From NCBI RefSeq assembly GCF_018403225.1, contig NZ_BOSG01000003.1:372001-436000 (forward strand): a DNA stretch of 64,000 bases. The letters run 5' to 3'. The notes under the pieces were generated by a model. The model was given only the letters and a program-made list of their open reading frames with translations, was not told the DNA's origin and did no database searches. The translations under genes were made by a program, and so were the position numbers. Positions within the stretch are counted from its first letter, which is position 1. Each line of letters opens with the position of its first letter. Source of the stretch: Paenibacillus sp. J23TS9 (lineage in GTDB: Bacteria > Bacillota > Bacilli > Paenibacillales > Paenibacillaceae). Of the stretch, positions 1 to 9,099 are shown one piece after another.

Positions 1-1141
1 GTCCGATGTCGGCAGCGAGCGCCAGATTGATCTGCAGTACATAGAGAAAATACATCAAAGCCCAAGCTACAACCAGATAGACATATACATCCGACTGGAA
101 TTGGAAGGGTGAAACCACACCCGGCTTGAAGATGGCAATGACCTGATACACCAGGTTCGCCACGAACACAATATCCGATACGATAATAGCGATCATGAAC
201 CAAAAATAGCTGGCCGCATAGTAGAGCACATGCAGCTTGATCCGCCAGCTGCTGCGGTCGAACAGATGATGCAGGTTTTCGACGACAACATTATAGTTGC
301 CTTTGGCCCAGCGCTCCCGCTGCTTCATATAAACCCCAAGCTGCTCAGGCTCCTGTTGGTAGGCTTCCGCCTGGGGAGCCAGTGCAATCAGCTGGCCGCG
401 GGACATGATCTCAAAGGAAACGGCCGTATCCTCTGTAATCGCCTGCTCGTCCCATCCGCCGATCTCCCGCATTAAAGCGGTTTTGACAATAAAATTGGTG
501 CCGGGAATCGTTCCGAGCTTGAACAGCTCCCATAGCCCGGTATGATGCACACGCTGGATTGTAATGATCTCGAGATTGATGCAGCGGGACAGAAAATTCT
601 GGCCGCGGTTACGCGCCTTATTACGTCCAAAGACAGCTCCGTATTTATCCGGATTCTCCATCGCCTTCTGTGTCAGGAATAAGAGCGCATTGCGCTCAGG
701 CGCAGCATCCGCGTCATACACACAAATCCACTCGCCTGTTGCCAGCTTCAATGCGTCGTTTAGCGCACCGGATTTCCCACCCGTCCCTTTACGCTCAAGG
801 ATGATGAAATTGCGGTCCGAATAGCTCGTCTTCTCCTTCAGTGCCCTAAGCCGGGCCGCGGTCTGGTCTGAACAGTTGTCTGCAATAATGATGAGCTGTA
901 CCTTATCCTGCGGATAGTTCAACTGCAAAATATGCTCCGCAGTAGCCGTGATGACCAGCTCCTCATTATGCGCCGGAACCATGACGGTCACAGCAGGGAA
1001 GTCATTCATATTCTCCGGAAGCTTGAGCTTCTTCTTATTTTGTTTGAAAATAAACCGGACAGCCCCTGCCATAATGATGACTGACTCAAATACGGCAATC
1101 CAAATGGTTACTATGGAAAGGATCAATAGAACGTCAGCCAC
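1..1141 (-). CDS. Processive family 2 glycosyltransferase (exopolysaccharide synthase), C-terminus cut by window
   Basis: About 380 residues are visible; the C-terminus lies beyond base 1. I start it at a GTG (base 1141) with GGGGGAAC just upstream; this start overlaps the end of the preceding small gene by 8 bases, which suggests translational coupling. An N-terminal membrane segment is followed by a GT-A catalytic domain with the PAHNEE entry motif, a YDADA (DxD) sugar-nucleotide/metal motif near residue 142, TED near 235 and QRERW near 272, then membrane segments. The TED plus QxxRW pair is the signature of processive synthases (cellulose, poly-GlcNAc, hyaluronan). It is the likely polymerase of the operon and resembles YdaM of Bacillus and PssC of Listeria. 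The polymer cannot be deduced. Confidence 0.88.
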   Translation of the reverse strand, partial: MADVLLILSIVTIWIAVFESVIIMAGAVRFIFKQNKKKLKLPENMNDFPAVTVMVPAHNEELVITATAEHILQLNYPQDKVQLIIIADNCSDQTAARLRALKEKTSYSDRNFIILERKGTGGKSGALNDALKLATGEWICVYDADAAPERNALLFLTQKAMENPDKYGAVFGRNKARNRGQNFLSRCINLEIITIQRVHHTGLWELFKLGTIPGTNFIVKTALMREIGGWDEQAITEDTAVSFEIMSRGQLIALAPQAEAYQQEPEQLGVYMKQRERWAKGNYNVVVENLHHLFDRSSWRIKLHVLYYAASYFWFMIAIIVSDIVFVANLVYQVIAIFKPGVVSPFQFQSDVYVYLVVAWALMYFLYVLQINLALAADIG

Positions 1142-1277
1142 TGAAGTTCCCCCGATCATACTTTTTGTTGACATCGGCACGGAATTTAAGCGTTGCGATG
1201 GTGAGAATCAGGATCGTCACGGCGAAAATTACACTAATGGCAATGCAGACAGGGATAAACCAGCTCGTATATGACAT
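1134..1277 (-). CDS. 47-residue single-span membrane peptide between c-di-GMP receptor and synthase
   Basis: The peptide begins MSYTSWF, has one strongly hydrophobic segment (about residues 7-29) and a charged tail with RADVNKKYDR. I chose the ATG at 1277 because AGGAGG stands 7 bases upstream; an in-frame codon at 1328 has no comparable site and would overlap the upstream gene. Its last bases overlap the GTG start of the glycosyltransferase, so the two are probably translated together. I do not recognise a family. Small membrane partners are known in other synthase systems, so a role as an accessory subunit is plausible but is inference from position only. Confidence 0.7.
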   Translation of the reverse strand: MSYTSWFIPVCIAISVIFAVTILILTIATLKFRADVNKKYDRGNFSG

Positions 1278-1311
1278 TTGAATTCCTCCTCTGCCGGTTC
1301 GTAGGAAAAGA

Positions 1312-2187
1312 TTAAATATATTCTCCAATCAGATCGGTCTCGGTATTACGTTCGAGCGCAGCGATGACCTGATCAATATGTTCATATTTGCTGAACTGCT
1401 CCTTCTGGAAGACCAGCGCACCTGCACGTATTACGATTTTCAGCTCATGACCTCTTTTGTCCAGAAAATTCACTGCCATCATCGCATTTTTGATCCGGCT
1501 GGTAAGCATCTGCAGGTTCTCCTGCCCCAGCATGGGGCACAGGATGATAAAGCGGCCCTTGCTGATTGAAAATTTATAGTCTTCATAGCGGATCTGCCTT
1601 TGAATGATCGCCGACAGCTCGAGCAGCAGGCGGGAGTATAGCTGTGATCCCAGCGACTCTTGTACCAGCGGCAGAAAGTCGATTTTGAACATCGCCACGG
1701 AAAAACCGTACCGCTCGGAATAGCGCCTGGCCAGGTTGGACTGCTTCTGCATGGTATCTGCCAGCGCTTCCTTGTTGCCAAGAGTAGTGTCAATATCCAC
1801 CTGCGGACTGCTCCCTCTCATTTCAATCATCCGTTCCATCCAGCGCTTGCTGCCGATCAGTCCGGATTTAATAAAGGCAGCGATCAGCATATTTGCCGGA
1901 ATCAGCAGCATCCATGAGAATGTCAGCATGTTTAAAGGAGCGTATGTTGTCAGCCAAACAAAATAGCTCACCAGAAATACGAACACCAGAACCACAGAAA
2001 TCCCTAAAGGAATGATAAAGCCAAGCAGCAGCGCCGCAAGAGTCGCCATGCTAAACATGAGCTCCAGTGTCGTGTAGGATTGATTGAGGTACATTTTCCA
2101 ATAAATCAGCAGCTCCTGCACCATGATCAGAGCGATCAAAAGGATGTATCCAAGTTCAAGGCGGCGCGTCGTTGTATTTTTGGTCAT
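1312..2187 (-). CDS. Membrane-anchored degenerate GGDEF protein with intact I-site (YdaK/PssE-like c-di-GMP receptor)
   Basis: 291 residues. About four hydrophobic spans lie in residues 12-110, then a GGDEF fold from about 140. At the active-site position the sequence reads SKGRF (209-213) rather than GGDEF, so cyclase activity is unlikely. The RxxD inhibitory-site motif is present as RYED (200-203), exactly five residues before SKGRF, the spacing of canonical I-sites. Family knowledge: YdaK of Bacillus and PssE of Listeria have this build and bind c-di-GMP to control exopolysaccharide export. The start has GGAGG about 7 bases upstream. It sits between the GH8-type gene and the synthase, matching the order of those operons. 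Role as receptor is inferred. Confidence 0.85.
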   Translation of the reverse strand: MTKNTTTRRLELGYILLIALIMVQELLIYWKMYLNQSYTTLELMFSMATLAALLLGFIIPLGISVVLVFVFLVSYFVWLTTYAPLNMLTFSWMLLIPANMLIAAFIKSGLIGSKRWMERMIEMRGSSPQVDIDTTLGNKEALADTMQKQSNLARRYSERYGFSVAMFKIDFLPLVQESLGSQLYSRLLLELSAIIQRQIRYEDYKFSISKGRFIILCPMLGQENLQMLTSRIKNAMMAVNFLDKRGHELKIVIRAGALVFQKEQFSKYEHIDQVIAALERNTETDLIGEYI

Positions 2188-2399
2188 CCGAATTCCTCCA
2201 CTCCCCCGCTTTCTTTCACTGCGGACACCGTTGTCCAGCCAAAATAGATTACCGACTAAAAAAAGGCAACCATTCCGAAGTTAGCTGAACGACATAAGGG
2301 TGAATCAACTTATAATGAATTAATACTACAAAAATCGACAATTCCCTTCTGTACTTACTTATTCATTAACGCAAAAGCTTAGGAAATAACCAATTTATT

Positions 2400-3497
2400 T
2401 CATTTTTGCGAATATTTTATCCATTGTTCTACAGCCAGGAGCGGGAGCAGATTATCAAATATATGCGTGTCCCCATCAAAAACATAGCCCCCTGGATACT
2501 CTGTATTCCCGTCCCTAAGCGAAAGCATATGCTTGTAGAGCTCCCCTGCCCAGACCTTGTCATTGGCCTCAAGCGCCAATTGTACTGCCAATCCATAAAC
2601 GGAAGGGGATTCGTACTCGACACTGCTTGCCCGTGTAGCCCTGTCATAACGACCGTACAGCTTATGGCTGCGGCTCCACTCTTTTTTCAAAAAAGATATC
2701 AGCGGTTCAGGCTCTCTCCCGATTTCCGCAGCATGGATTCCCACCAGGAATTGATCGATTAAATTTACCGAATCGTCATACGTATATTGCCCGTTATGGA
2801 CGTTGAAGCTTTTCGGATAAAAAGCCCCGTCATCCGGCATGTTCTCCAGAAGTTGAATATGTTTGCTGTAGAAAGCATGATCAATAAGCTGCGCCTTCTG
2901 CATCAACTGCAGGGCATCGCTGTCAATATAAACTAGACTCAGCTCCTGCGCTGATTCGCCTCGGTCAAAGTCATGAAAATCCGTCATGTATCCATTTACC
3001 AGTGCAGAAGAAAGCAAGGTTCCCGTCAGCGTCCCTGCCTTCTCACGATCACTTGACATGCCCCAGAGCTGTTCAGCCTTCAACAGCGCTCCGATGACTC
3101 GTAGATCATCACCCAGCGCATTCGTATGGATATTGGAGCTGCCGTCCGGCTCCAGCTTCCATGCCAAATAATGCTGCGGAGTCAGGAAATAATGCTCCAG
3201 CACCCTAGCGTTTTGACGAAACAGAGTCTTGTCCTTCTTCAGCACGGCATATTGCATCCACAAACCCAGCGATTCCGACAGCGATTCACGACCTGCCGCA
3301 ATCTCCGGGTTGGTTGAGCTTCCTTCCTGCAGGTATGTCGCAAGCGTGCCATTCGGATTCGTCATATACTTTTGGATGAAGGCCTCTGTCTGAGCTGGCG
3401 ATTCCTGGGGCATCCCCTCTTTCCAATAGAGCCACATACCCGCCGCAGCCATCAGTATCAGCCCGGTGATGGCCAGTTCCTTTCGGTGCTTATGCAT
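2400..3497 (-). CDS. Membrane-anchored glycoside hydrolase family 8-like protein (YdaJ/PssZ-like)
   Basis: 365 residues with a short basic N-terminus and one hydrophobic anchor (about residues 8-25), then an all-helical (alpha/alpha)6-type domain. The segments SESLGLWMQYAVL and NALGDDLRVIGALL resemble the catalytic Glu and Asp regions of family 8 hydrolases, though the family is divergent. It is the first gene of the operon that continues with the degenerate GGDEF protein and the synthase. The equivalent Listeria protein PssZ cleaves the exopolysaccharide made by its own locus, so trimming or release of the polymer outside the membrane is the likely job. Catalytic residues are assigned by eye only. 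Confidence 0.72.
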   Translation of the reverse strand: MHKHRKELAITGLILMAAAGMWLYWKEGMPQESPAQTEAFIQKYMTNPNGTLATYLQEGSSTNPEIAAGRESLSESLGLWMQYAVLKKDKTLFRQNARVLEHYFLTPQHYLAWKLEPDGSSNIHTNALGDDLRVIGALLKAEQLWGMSSDREKAGTLTGTLLSSALVNGYMTDFHDFDRGESAQELSLVYIDSDALQLMQKAQLIDHAFYSKHIQLLENMPDDGAFYPKSFNVHNGQYTYDDSVNLIDQFLVGIHAAEIGREPEPLISFLKKEWSRSHKLYGRYDRATRASSVEYESPSVYGLAVQLALEANDKVWAGELYKHMLSLRDGNTEYPGGYVFDGDTHIFDNLLPLLAVEQWIKYSQK

Positions 3498-3667
3498 ATT
3501 TGAATTCCGCCTTTCCTTTGCAGTCCCATAATATATTCAGATAATATAGAATAAACCCGCAGAGGGAACATGAACGATTCTTTAGCTTAGAACCAGGTAA
3601 GATCGGACTTGAATTCACAGAAAATATGATGTTGGTTTATCAGCGTATGAAGTCGTCTTTGTGAAAA

Positions 3668-3709
3668 AAACATAAACCCGCTTGGGATATCCCAAGCGGG
3701 TTTATGTTT
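3668..3709 (-). terminator. Rho-independent terminator of the MoxR operon (bidirectional)
   Basis: A perfect 20-base-pair inverted repeat with a two-base loop, flanked by A-runs on one side and T-runs on the other, lies just after the stop codon at 3729. Because it is symmetric it could also work for transcription from the other side. Confidence 0.9.
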
Positions 3710-3728
3710 CATTGATGTGATACCGATA

Positions 3729-5009
3729 TTACTGCTTCGAATTACTGCTTGGCTTGCCATCGGATCCGTAACGGACCTGGTTATATCGATGGATAACCTG
3801 ACCCACTTCCTGCGCAGGAAGATGAGTATAATCGCCTTTGGCGTTTAATGCAGCGCCATTCTCGGATGGCGTAAGGCTTGGACGGAACTTATAACCCCGC
3901 TTAACGGCACTGCGAATCAAGCTTTCGTAAGCACGGCGTGGATCACCATCCTTCACCCCCGCGGCCCCTTCTTTGCGCCGCCTCCACAATCTGCCGGGAC
4001 GCTTATTCACACGGTCGATTTTCTCCACCTCATCCACGTAATCGCCCTGATCGGTCGGGACGCTCCGCACCTCACGCAGGAGCCGGAGCCGCTGTGCCAT
4101 CCGGGCGATCCATTCGCGAAATCTTTGCGGGAGCCAGCGGCGTACCAGCCGATACAAGAGCAGCAGCAGAGCCATAGCCACGGCAACTATCAGCAGGATC
4201 AAGATGATTTGGCCCATAATGTGCAGCCACTTCGGCGATTGGGAAGGCGGAGGAAGATCCAGCGGTCCTTGCTGCCCCATCTGCGGCTGCTCCGGGGTCA
4301 TCTGCTGCTCTCCTTGGTCCAAGCCATTAAATATTCCCCTCAACCAATGCCTAAAATAGGCAAAGCCCTCATTCAGTCCGTTCCACAGGCTTAGCAGTGC
4401 GATGACCGCGACCGTCAGCCAGGTCATCCAGCGGTTTCTGGACAGAATTCGGCGGAGCAGCATCCGGTCGGTTTGCTGCGCATTGGAAGCTTCGCGTACA
4501 CGGTCCCCGTTCCACCGCAGCAGGACCGCAAACAACGTAAACAGGCTTAGAAGATAGAGCGAGGTACGGTACGGCTCGATCGCAGGCACTCTGGAAGATA
4601 CGCCATACACAATCAAGGACGCAGCCAGCCCACCCAGCGGCAAATTCAGCTGGACTAATCTCCACAGCTGCTTGCGGCCGACAATAAGCCCGCGAATGTC
4701 CGCTAGCAGAAGGAGCAGTACCGCCAGTATTGCAGCACGAAGCCCGAGCGCCGCCAGCGGCAGCAAAGCAGCAGCCATTAGCAGAGCAGTCGCCAATACT
4801 GCCTTCCTGCCTCCCGCCTGTCTGATGCCAATCATCGTACCCAAGGCATGCAGCAGCCACATAACCGGCAGCAGCCACCAAGGCGAAGCCTGCATGGCAT
4901 AGATCATATACAGCAGTAAATAGGGAAAGACGGCAGCCGTTTCCAGCAGTGAATTCCCCAGCACCGCCAGGCTGCGGCGCAGCCGTATGCCCTTATCGGC
5001 TATCATCAT
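3729..5009 (-). CDS. Membrane protein with DUF4129-type C-terminal domain, YebA-like but lacking a transglutaminase core
   Basis: 426 residues. Five or six hydrophobic segments fill residues 12-170, another lies near 200 and another near 265-290 after a Q/P-rich loop. The cytoplasmic tail ends YESLIRSAVKRGYKF..TPSENG..QVIHRYNQVRYG, the pattern of the DUF4129 domain found at the C-terminus of YebA-type transglutaminase-like proteins. In relatives a secreted transglutaminase core lies between the two membrane regions; here only a loop of about 45 residues remains. It follows the DUF58 gene with a 4-base overlap, so it is co-translated with the MoxR-DUF58 pair. Function unknown; such operons are linked to cell-envelope processes. 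Confidence 0.75.
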   Translation of the reverse strand: MMIADKGIRLRRSLAVLGNSLLETAAVFPYLLLYMIYAMQASPWWLLPVMWLLHALGTMIGIRQAGGRKAVLATALLMAAALLPLAALGLRAAILAVLLLLLADIRGLIVGRKQLWRLVQLNLPLGGLAASLIVYGVSSRVPAIEPYRTSLYLLSLFTLFAVLLRWNGDRVREASNAQQTDRMLLRRILSRNRWMTWLTVAVIALLSLWNGLNEGFAYFRHWLRGIFNGLDQGEQQMTPEQPQMGQQGPLDLPPPSQSPKWLHIMGQIILILLIVAVAMALLLLLYRLVRRWLPQRFREWIARMAQRLRLLREVRSVPTDQGDYVDEVEKIDRVNKRPGRLWRRRKEGAAGVKDGDPRRAYESLIRSAVKRGYKFRPSLTPSENGAALNAKGDYTHLPAQEVGQVIHRYNQVRYGSDGKPSSNSKQ

Positions 5010-6109
5010 GCCCCCGCCTCCTTCATGCCTTCGCTCAGATCAGCAATCGATACTCGGTGCCCCTTCAGCTCAATCAGCCGAACGGCATCCCGGATCGCTG
5101 CGGATACATATGGGGTCACCAGAAAATAATCCATTGTTTCATGCGTTTCTAGCTCCGCCTCAATCCGCAGCAGCTCATAAAAAGGCCTCTGAATCTTGAG
5201 CTCTACGGCAGCCATGGCCTCCAGCAAATCCTCAAGATGCGGAAGTCCATAATCCGGCGCAAGATATGCCATCCTCGCATCCGTGTCGGGCGACAAAGAG
5301 GCGTTGCTCGCAAATCCGGCCGCCATCCCCTGACGAATGAGTGCAGCGGCGCAGGTTGCCGCATAGGATAGCGCCTCTTCAATGATTTCCGGCTTGGTGA
5401 CAACATTCCACATCTGCTCCGAGACCTCAATATTAAGGAGGATCATGGCCTTCGGGTCTGCAGAGTAGCCATGCTGATGCACTTGCAGTTCTCCGCTTCT
5501 GGCACTGGCCTTCCAGTGAATACGGTTCATAGCATCGCCAGGCGCATAACCTCTTACGCCTGTAAACAGAAACGGGTCCTCGACAATCCAGCGGCGCACA
5601 GCCAGTTCACCCTGCCAGGTTTTCCAGGAGGAAGGCAGCTCCTCATCCCTCAACAGGGATGGATAGACCACCAGCCGTTTGTTGAGCGTCACTTTCAAGG
5701 AAGGCGTGTACATGGCGAACAAATCGCTTCCGGTCATGGTTGCCGTATCCATGCGGAAGATGCCACGGCCCCGGCACTGGATCTGATGCGTCCGGGTGAT
5801 CCGCGTCCGTGCGGGAAGCGAGAAAAAGCTCGTATGATTCTGATAAATCTGGCCCTCGCTGATCCAGGTCTCCTTGCTCCGCTTGAAGCCCAGGGATGCC
5901 GGGAGCATCGCCTCCAGCCGCAGCCAGGGGATAGGCACACGCCGCTTATTCTCGATGACCTCCACCATTTCAATCCGATCACCTGCGTAGCAGGTTCGGG
6001 TACTGAAATGGCGGTCATAATCCAGCTTGCCAAGCGCGCTCCTGCCTAAAATGAGTCCCTGCAGCACCATGACAAGTCCACAGGCAAGAAATAGCCACAG
6101 CACTGCCAT
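5006..6109 (-). CDS. DUF58 (vWA-like) domain protein
   Basis: 367 residues with two hydrophobic segments in the N-terminal region and the diagnostic DUF58 stretch VRGYAPGDAMNRIHWKASA near residues 190-210, followed by a von-Willebrand-A-like region (MILLNIE...). The ATG directly follows the TAA of the moxR-like gene, and its 3' end overlaps the next gene by 4 bases, so the three form one translationally coupled unit. MoxR/DUF58 pairs are widespread as chaperone-like modules; the client is not known here. The Bacillus counterpart is YeaD. Confidence 0.9.
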   Translation of the reverse strand: MAVLWLFLACGLVMVLQGLILGRSALGKLDYDRHFSTRTCYAGDRIEMVEVIENKRRVPIPWLRLEAMLPASLGFKRSKETWISEGQIYQNHTSFFSLPARTRITRTHQIQCRGRGIFRMDTATMTGSDLFAMYTPSLKVTLNKRLVVYPSLLRDEELPSSWKTWQGELAVRRWIVEDPFLFTGVRGYAPGDAMNRIHWKASARSGELQVHQHGYSADPKAMILLNIEVSEQMWNVVTKPEIIEEALSYAATCAAALIRQGMAAGFASNASLSPDTDARMAYLAPDYGLPHLEDLLEAMAAVELKIQRPFYELLRIEAELETHETMDYFLVTPYVSAAIRDAVRLIELKGHRVSIADLSEGMKEAGA

Positions 6110-7078
6110 TTATTTCACGCCACTTTCAAGTTCCTTTTCACTCGGAACCGGGATGCTGTCCATGATTCCCGTCAAAATGCGCTCCGCATGGCCATTTCCT
6201 GCCTCATGGCGTTTCCGCAGCACCAGCCGGTGCGTCCATACCGGGAGAAGCAGCTCCTTGATATCATCAGGCAGCACATAGCTTCTTCCATGCAGTGCCG
6301 CATATGCCTGGACAGCGCGGAGCAGTGCCTGCGTGCCGCGCGGGCTGATTCCAAGCATCGTTTCGTCATGATTCCGGGTGGCTTCGGCCAATGCAACGAT
6401 ATAGCCCATCAGATCATCCGTAATCTGCACCTGTCCGCATAGCTTCTGCGCTTCCAGCACCTCTTCAGCGGTTGCCGTCTGTCCTGCTTCCTCGGCCCGC
6501 AAACTGCCTGCGGCCGCAGTCCGTTTCAGAATCTCTACCCCTTCAGATGCTGAAGGATACCCCAGCTTCATCCGGATCAGAAACCGGTCCATCTGCGCTT
6601 CAGGCAGCGGGAATGTTCCTTGGTTGTCCACCGGATTCTGCGTGGCCATGACCATAAATGGGCTTGCAAGCGGCATCGTCTTCCCCTCAATGCTGATCTG
6701 CCGCTCCTCCATACATTCGAGGAGACTCGACTGTGTGCGTGGTGTGGCACGGTTAATCTCATCGGCCAATACAATACGCGCAAACAGCGGTCCCGGGCGG
6801 AAATGAAATTCCCCGTCTTTTTGATTAAAAAAATGGATGCCGGTCAGATCCGATGGCAGCAAATCCGGAGTGAACTGAATTCTCTGAAAGCTCAAACTGA
6901 GCGATGCCGCCAAGCTTTTAGCAAGCAAGGTCTTGCCTGTTCCCGGAACATCCTCCAGCAGCACATGCCCGGAGGCGAGAAGCGCCGTCAAGAGCAGATC
7001 CACTTCATGCTCCTTGCCTACAATTACGTTTGCAATGTTTTGCTTTAACTTCTGCGCCAGCTGTTGAACGCTCTCCAT
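6110..7078 (-). CDS. MoxR-family AAA+ ATPase
   Basis: 322 residues from the chosen ATG at 7078, which is preceded by purine-rich GGGGAAGAGG; a further in-frame ATG at 7108 lacks any ribosome binding site. Walker A is GTGKT (46-50), Walker B is VLADE (103-107) and sensor I is ATQNP, followed by the ISPRG motif typical of MoxR. Together with the DUF58 protein it forms the classical MoxR pair (YeaC/YeaD in Bacillus), thought to act as a metal-insertion or assembly chaperone. It is the first gene of the three-gene operon ending at the terminator near 3.7 kb. Confidence 0.93.
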   Translation of the reverse strand: MESVQQLAQKLKQNIANVIVGKEHEVDLLLTALLASGHVLLEDVPGTGKTLLAKSLAASLSLSFQRIQFTPDLLPSDLTGIHFFNQKDGEFHFRPGPLFARIVLADEINRATPRTQSSLLECMEERQISIEGKTMPLASPFMVMATQNPVDNQGTFPLPEAQMDRFLIRMKLGYPSASEGVEILKRTAAAGSLRAEEAGQTATAEEVLEAQKLCGQVQITDDLMGYIVALAEATRNHDETMLGISPRGTQALLRAVQAYAALHGRSYVLPDDIKELLLPVWTHRLVLRKRHEAGNGHAERILTGIMDSIPVPSEKELESGVK

Positions 7079-7456
7079 ACCTCTTCCCCGCCTTCCCCTT
7101 GCCCCCATTTCGATGTGCTCATGATGCCATTAAAACGCTTGCAAAAAATGGAGCAAGTCTCCTGTTTTTTTAAAATCCTTGCAGACATTTTATTTGAATG
7201 ATTATGTATTCGAATCAATTTCATCATACCTTAAACCGCTTCAATCAAGGCTATATATAGATCCAAACGGTTTTATTGGTCTATGTATAGTTTCAATTTG
7301 ATCGTTTTAGTGAGATATGAAATTGATTCATTCCCATTTCCTTACCTATCTCATTTTAGCAAATTTTCCTTGGTAAATGGAAAAGAGATGAATATTCCGC
7401 TGCCATTGACGCCGAGGCCCTGCCATCGGTAATATGGGCGTAAGAGGTGATTTGAC
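7079..7456. other. Intergenic region between divergent moxR-like and DUF423 genes
   Basis: This A+T-rich stretch should carry the promoters of both divergent genes. I see no convincing -35/-10 pair, conserved riboswitch or repeat. The ribosome binding site of the DUF423 gene (AGGTGA) lies at its right end. Confidence 0.6.
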
Positions 7457-7825
7457 TTGAAAACCATGCTTATACTCGGCGGTATCATGCTGTTCCTCGC
7501 GGTGGCGCTTGGTGCCTTTGGCGCTCATGCCCTGAAGGAGCGGCTGAACGAAAGCCAATTAAAAACATACCAGACCGGCATTCAGTATCATTTGGCCCAT
7601 GGACTCGGCCTGGTACTGATCGGACTCTATGCAGGCATGACAGACCATGCATCACTCGTGATTCTGGCGGGCTGGTTCATTGCGGCAGGCATCCTACTCT
7701 TCTCCGGCAGCCTGTATGCCCTGAGTCTGACCGGCATACGGAAGCTGGGTGCCATTACACCGCTTGGCGGCGTAGCCTTTTTGGCAGGCTGGGTCATGTT
7801 TATTATTGCTGCAGCACAAGGGTAA
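7457..7825 (+). CDS. DUF423 family small membrane protein (YwdK-like)
   Basis: 122 residues in four hydrophobic segments. The N-terminus LGAFGAHALKERL and the stretch YHLAHGLGLVL are the hallmark of DUF423. The start is a TTG at 7457, preceded by AGAGGTGA at suitable spacing; the next ATG is three codons in. The function of the family is unknown. It converges on rlmN and shares a bidirectional terminator with it. Confidence 0.9.
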   Translation: MKTMLILGGIMLFLAVALGAFGAHALKERLNESQLKTYQTGIQYHLAHGLGLVLIGLYAGMTDHASLVILAGWFIAAGILLFSGSLYALSLTGIRKLGAITPLGGVAFLAGWVMFIIAAAQG

Positions 7826-7844
7826 CCCTGGGAGGCTGGAAATT

Positions 7845-7888
7845 AAAAAGAGCGCATTCCCTACTATAGGGAGATGCGCTTTTTTTAT
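7845..7888. terminator. Bidirectional terminator between DUF423 gene and rlmN
   Basis: An inverted repeat built around GCGCATTCCC / GGGAGATGCGC with A-run before and T-run after lies between two convergent genes, so it can terminate both. Confidence 0.88.
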
Positions 7889-7895
7889 TGACTCT

Positions 7896-8993
7896 TTATT
7901 GATTTACGGCATGACTTGTCTTCGCATTCCGTCCGCGTTCACTCTGAATTTGTTTGCTTCGCAGCTGTCCGCAAGCCGCGTCAATATCCGTACCATGCTC
8001 CAGACGTACACTACAGCTGATATTTTGCTTTTTCAGCGTATCGTAGAATGCGGTAATCGTTTCCTGGGAGCTCCGCTGATACTGGCTATGCTCGTCAACC
8101 GGATTATAAGGAATCAAATTCACGTTGGCCAGGTTTCTCCGGCTGCCTACCAGCTCCGCAAGCTCCAGCGCATGCTCCGGCTGGTCATTGACATCCTTCA
8201 GCAGAATATATTCCAGCGTAATCCGGCGGTTACTCTTCTCCAGGTAATAATCGATGGCCTCCATCAGCGGCTCAATGGGATATGCCCGGTTAATCTTCAT
8301 AATCCGCGTGCGAATTTCATTATTCGGGGCATGCAAGGAAATCGCCAGATTGGTGCCTAGGTCGCTGTCTGCGAACTCACGGATTTTCGGCGCAAGACCA
8401 CTGGTGGATACGGTGATATGCCGCGGTCCAATCGCCAGCCCCTTATGATCCCGGATAACCCGGATGAAGCTGGACATATGCTCGAAATTATCGAATGGTT
8501 CTCCGATACCCATGACGACAATATGGCTGACCCGCTCGTCTTTGTTCATCTGGTCCAAATGCAGCTGCACTTTCATGACCTGCTCCACAATCTCTCCGCT
8601 GGTCAAATCCCTGCTTTTGCTCAGCAGTCCGCTGGCGCAGAAGCTGCATCCGATATTACATCCCACCTGAGTCGTCACACATACGGAAAGACCAAACTTA
8701 TGGCGCATCAGTACCGTTTCGATCAGGTTGCCGTCCTGAAGACGGAACAAGAACTTGATCGTGCCATCTGCAGACTCCTGCTTGGTGTGCTCCTCCAGCG
8801 TCTGAATAGCAAAATGCTCGCCCAGCAAAGCCTCGCACTCCGGCTTCACATCCGGCATTGCGGAGAATTCGGTTACACGCTTGCGGTACAGCCCATCCCA
8901 TACCTGCAGCGCCCTTGATTTTTTATGCCCGTGCTCAGCCAGCCATGCGGCCAACTGGTCGAGAGTTAATCCATAAATGGATGGTTTGTTCAT
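7896..8993 (-). CDS. rlmN: 23S rRNA adenine-C2 methyltransferase RlmN (radical SAM)
   Basis: 365 residues. The radical-SAM cluster motif CxxxCxxC is C112-C116-C119, followed by [10 protein letters not shown] and the late cysteine in DIDAACGQL that forms the methyl-transfer intermediate. Length and motifs match RlmN, which methylates A2503 of 23S rRNA and A37 of some tRNAs. The segment around the cluster ([12 protein letters not shown]) differs somewhat from Bacillus RlmN, and the gene is not in the usual translation/phosphatase neighbourhood, so a second RlmN-like paralogue elsewhere is possible. A Cfr-type resistance enzyme is less likely because DGTIKFLF and ETVLMRH are RlmN-like. A folded element lies about 105 bases upstream. 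Confidence 0.87.
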   Translation of the reverse strand: MNKPSIYGLTLDQLAAWLAEHGHKKSRALQVWDGLYRKRVTEFSAMPDVKPECEALLGEHFAIQTLEEHTKQESADGTIKFLFRLQDGNLIETVLMRHKFGLSVCVTTQVGCNIGCSFCASGLLSKSRDLTSGEIVEQVMKVQLHLDQMNKDERVSHIVVMGIGEPFDNFEHMSSFIRVIRDHKGLAIGPRHITVSTSGLAPKIREFADSDLGTNLAISLHAPNNEIRTRIMKINRAYPIEPLMEAIDYYLEKSNRRITLEYILLKDVNDQPEHALELAELVGSRRNLANVNLIPYNPVDEHSQYQRSSQETITAFYDTLKKQNISCSVRLEHGTDIDAACGQLRSKQIQSERGRNAKTSHAVNQ

Positions 8994-9099
8994 TGCTGCT
9001 TTCCTCTTTTCAAAAACCTAAAATTCAGTCCCTCTCTACTTTACCAGAAAAGAACCGGCAATCTGTCATTATTGTCCCAAAATTTTATTGTTAAAACAA

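Noticed and set aside
7896-8993. Cfr-type resistance methyltransferase
   Set aside because: Sequence around the substrate and cluster region follows RlmN rather than Cfr.
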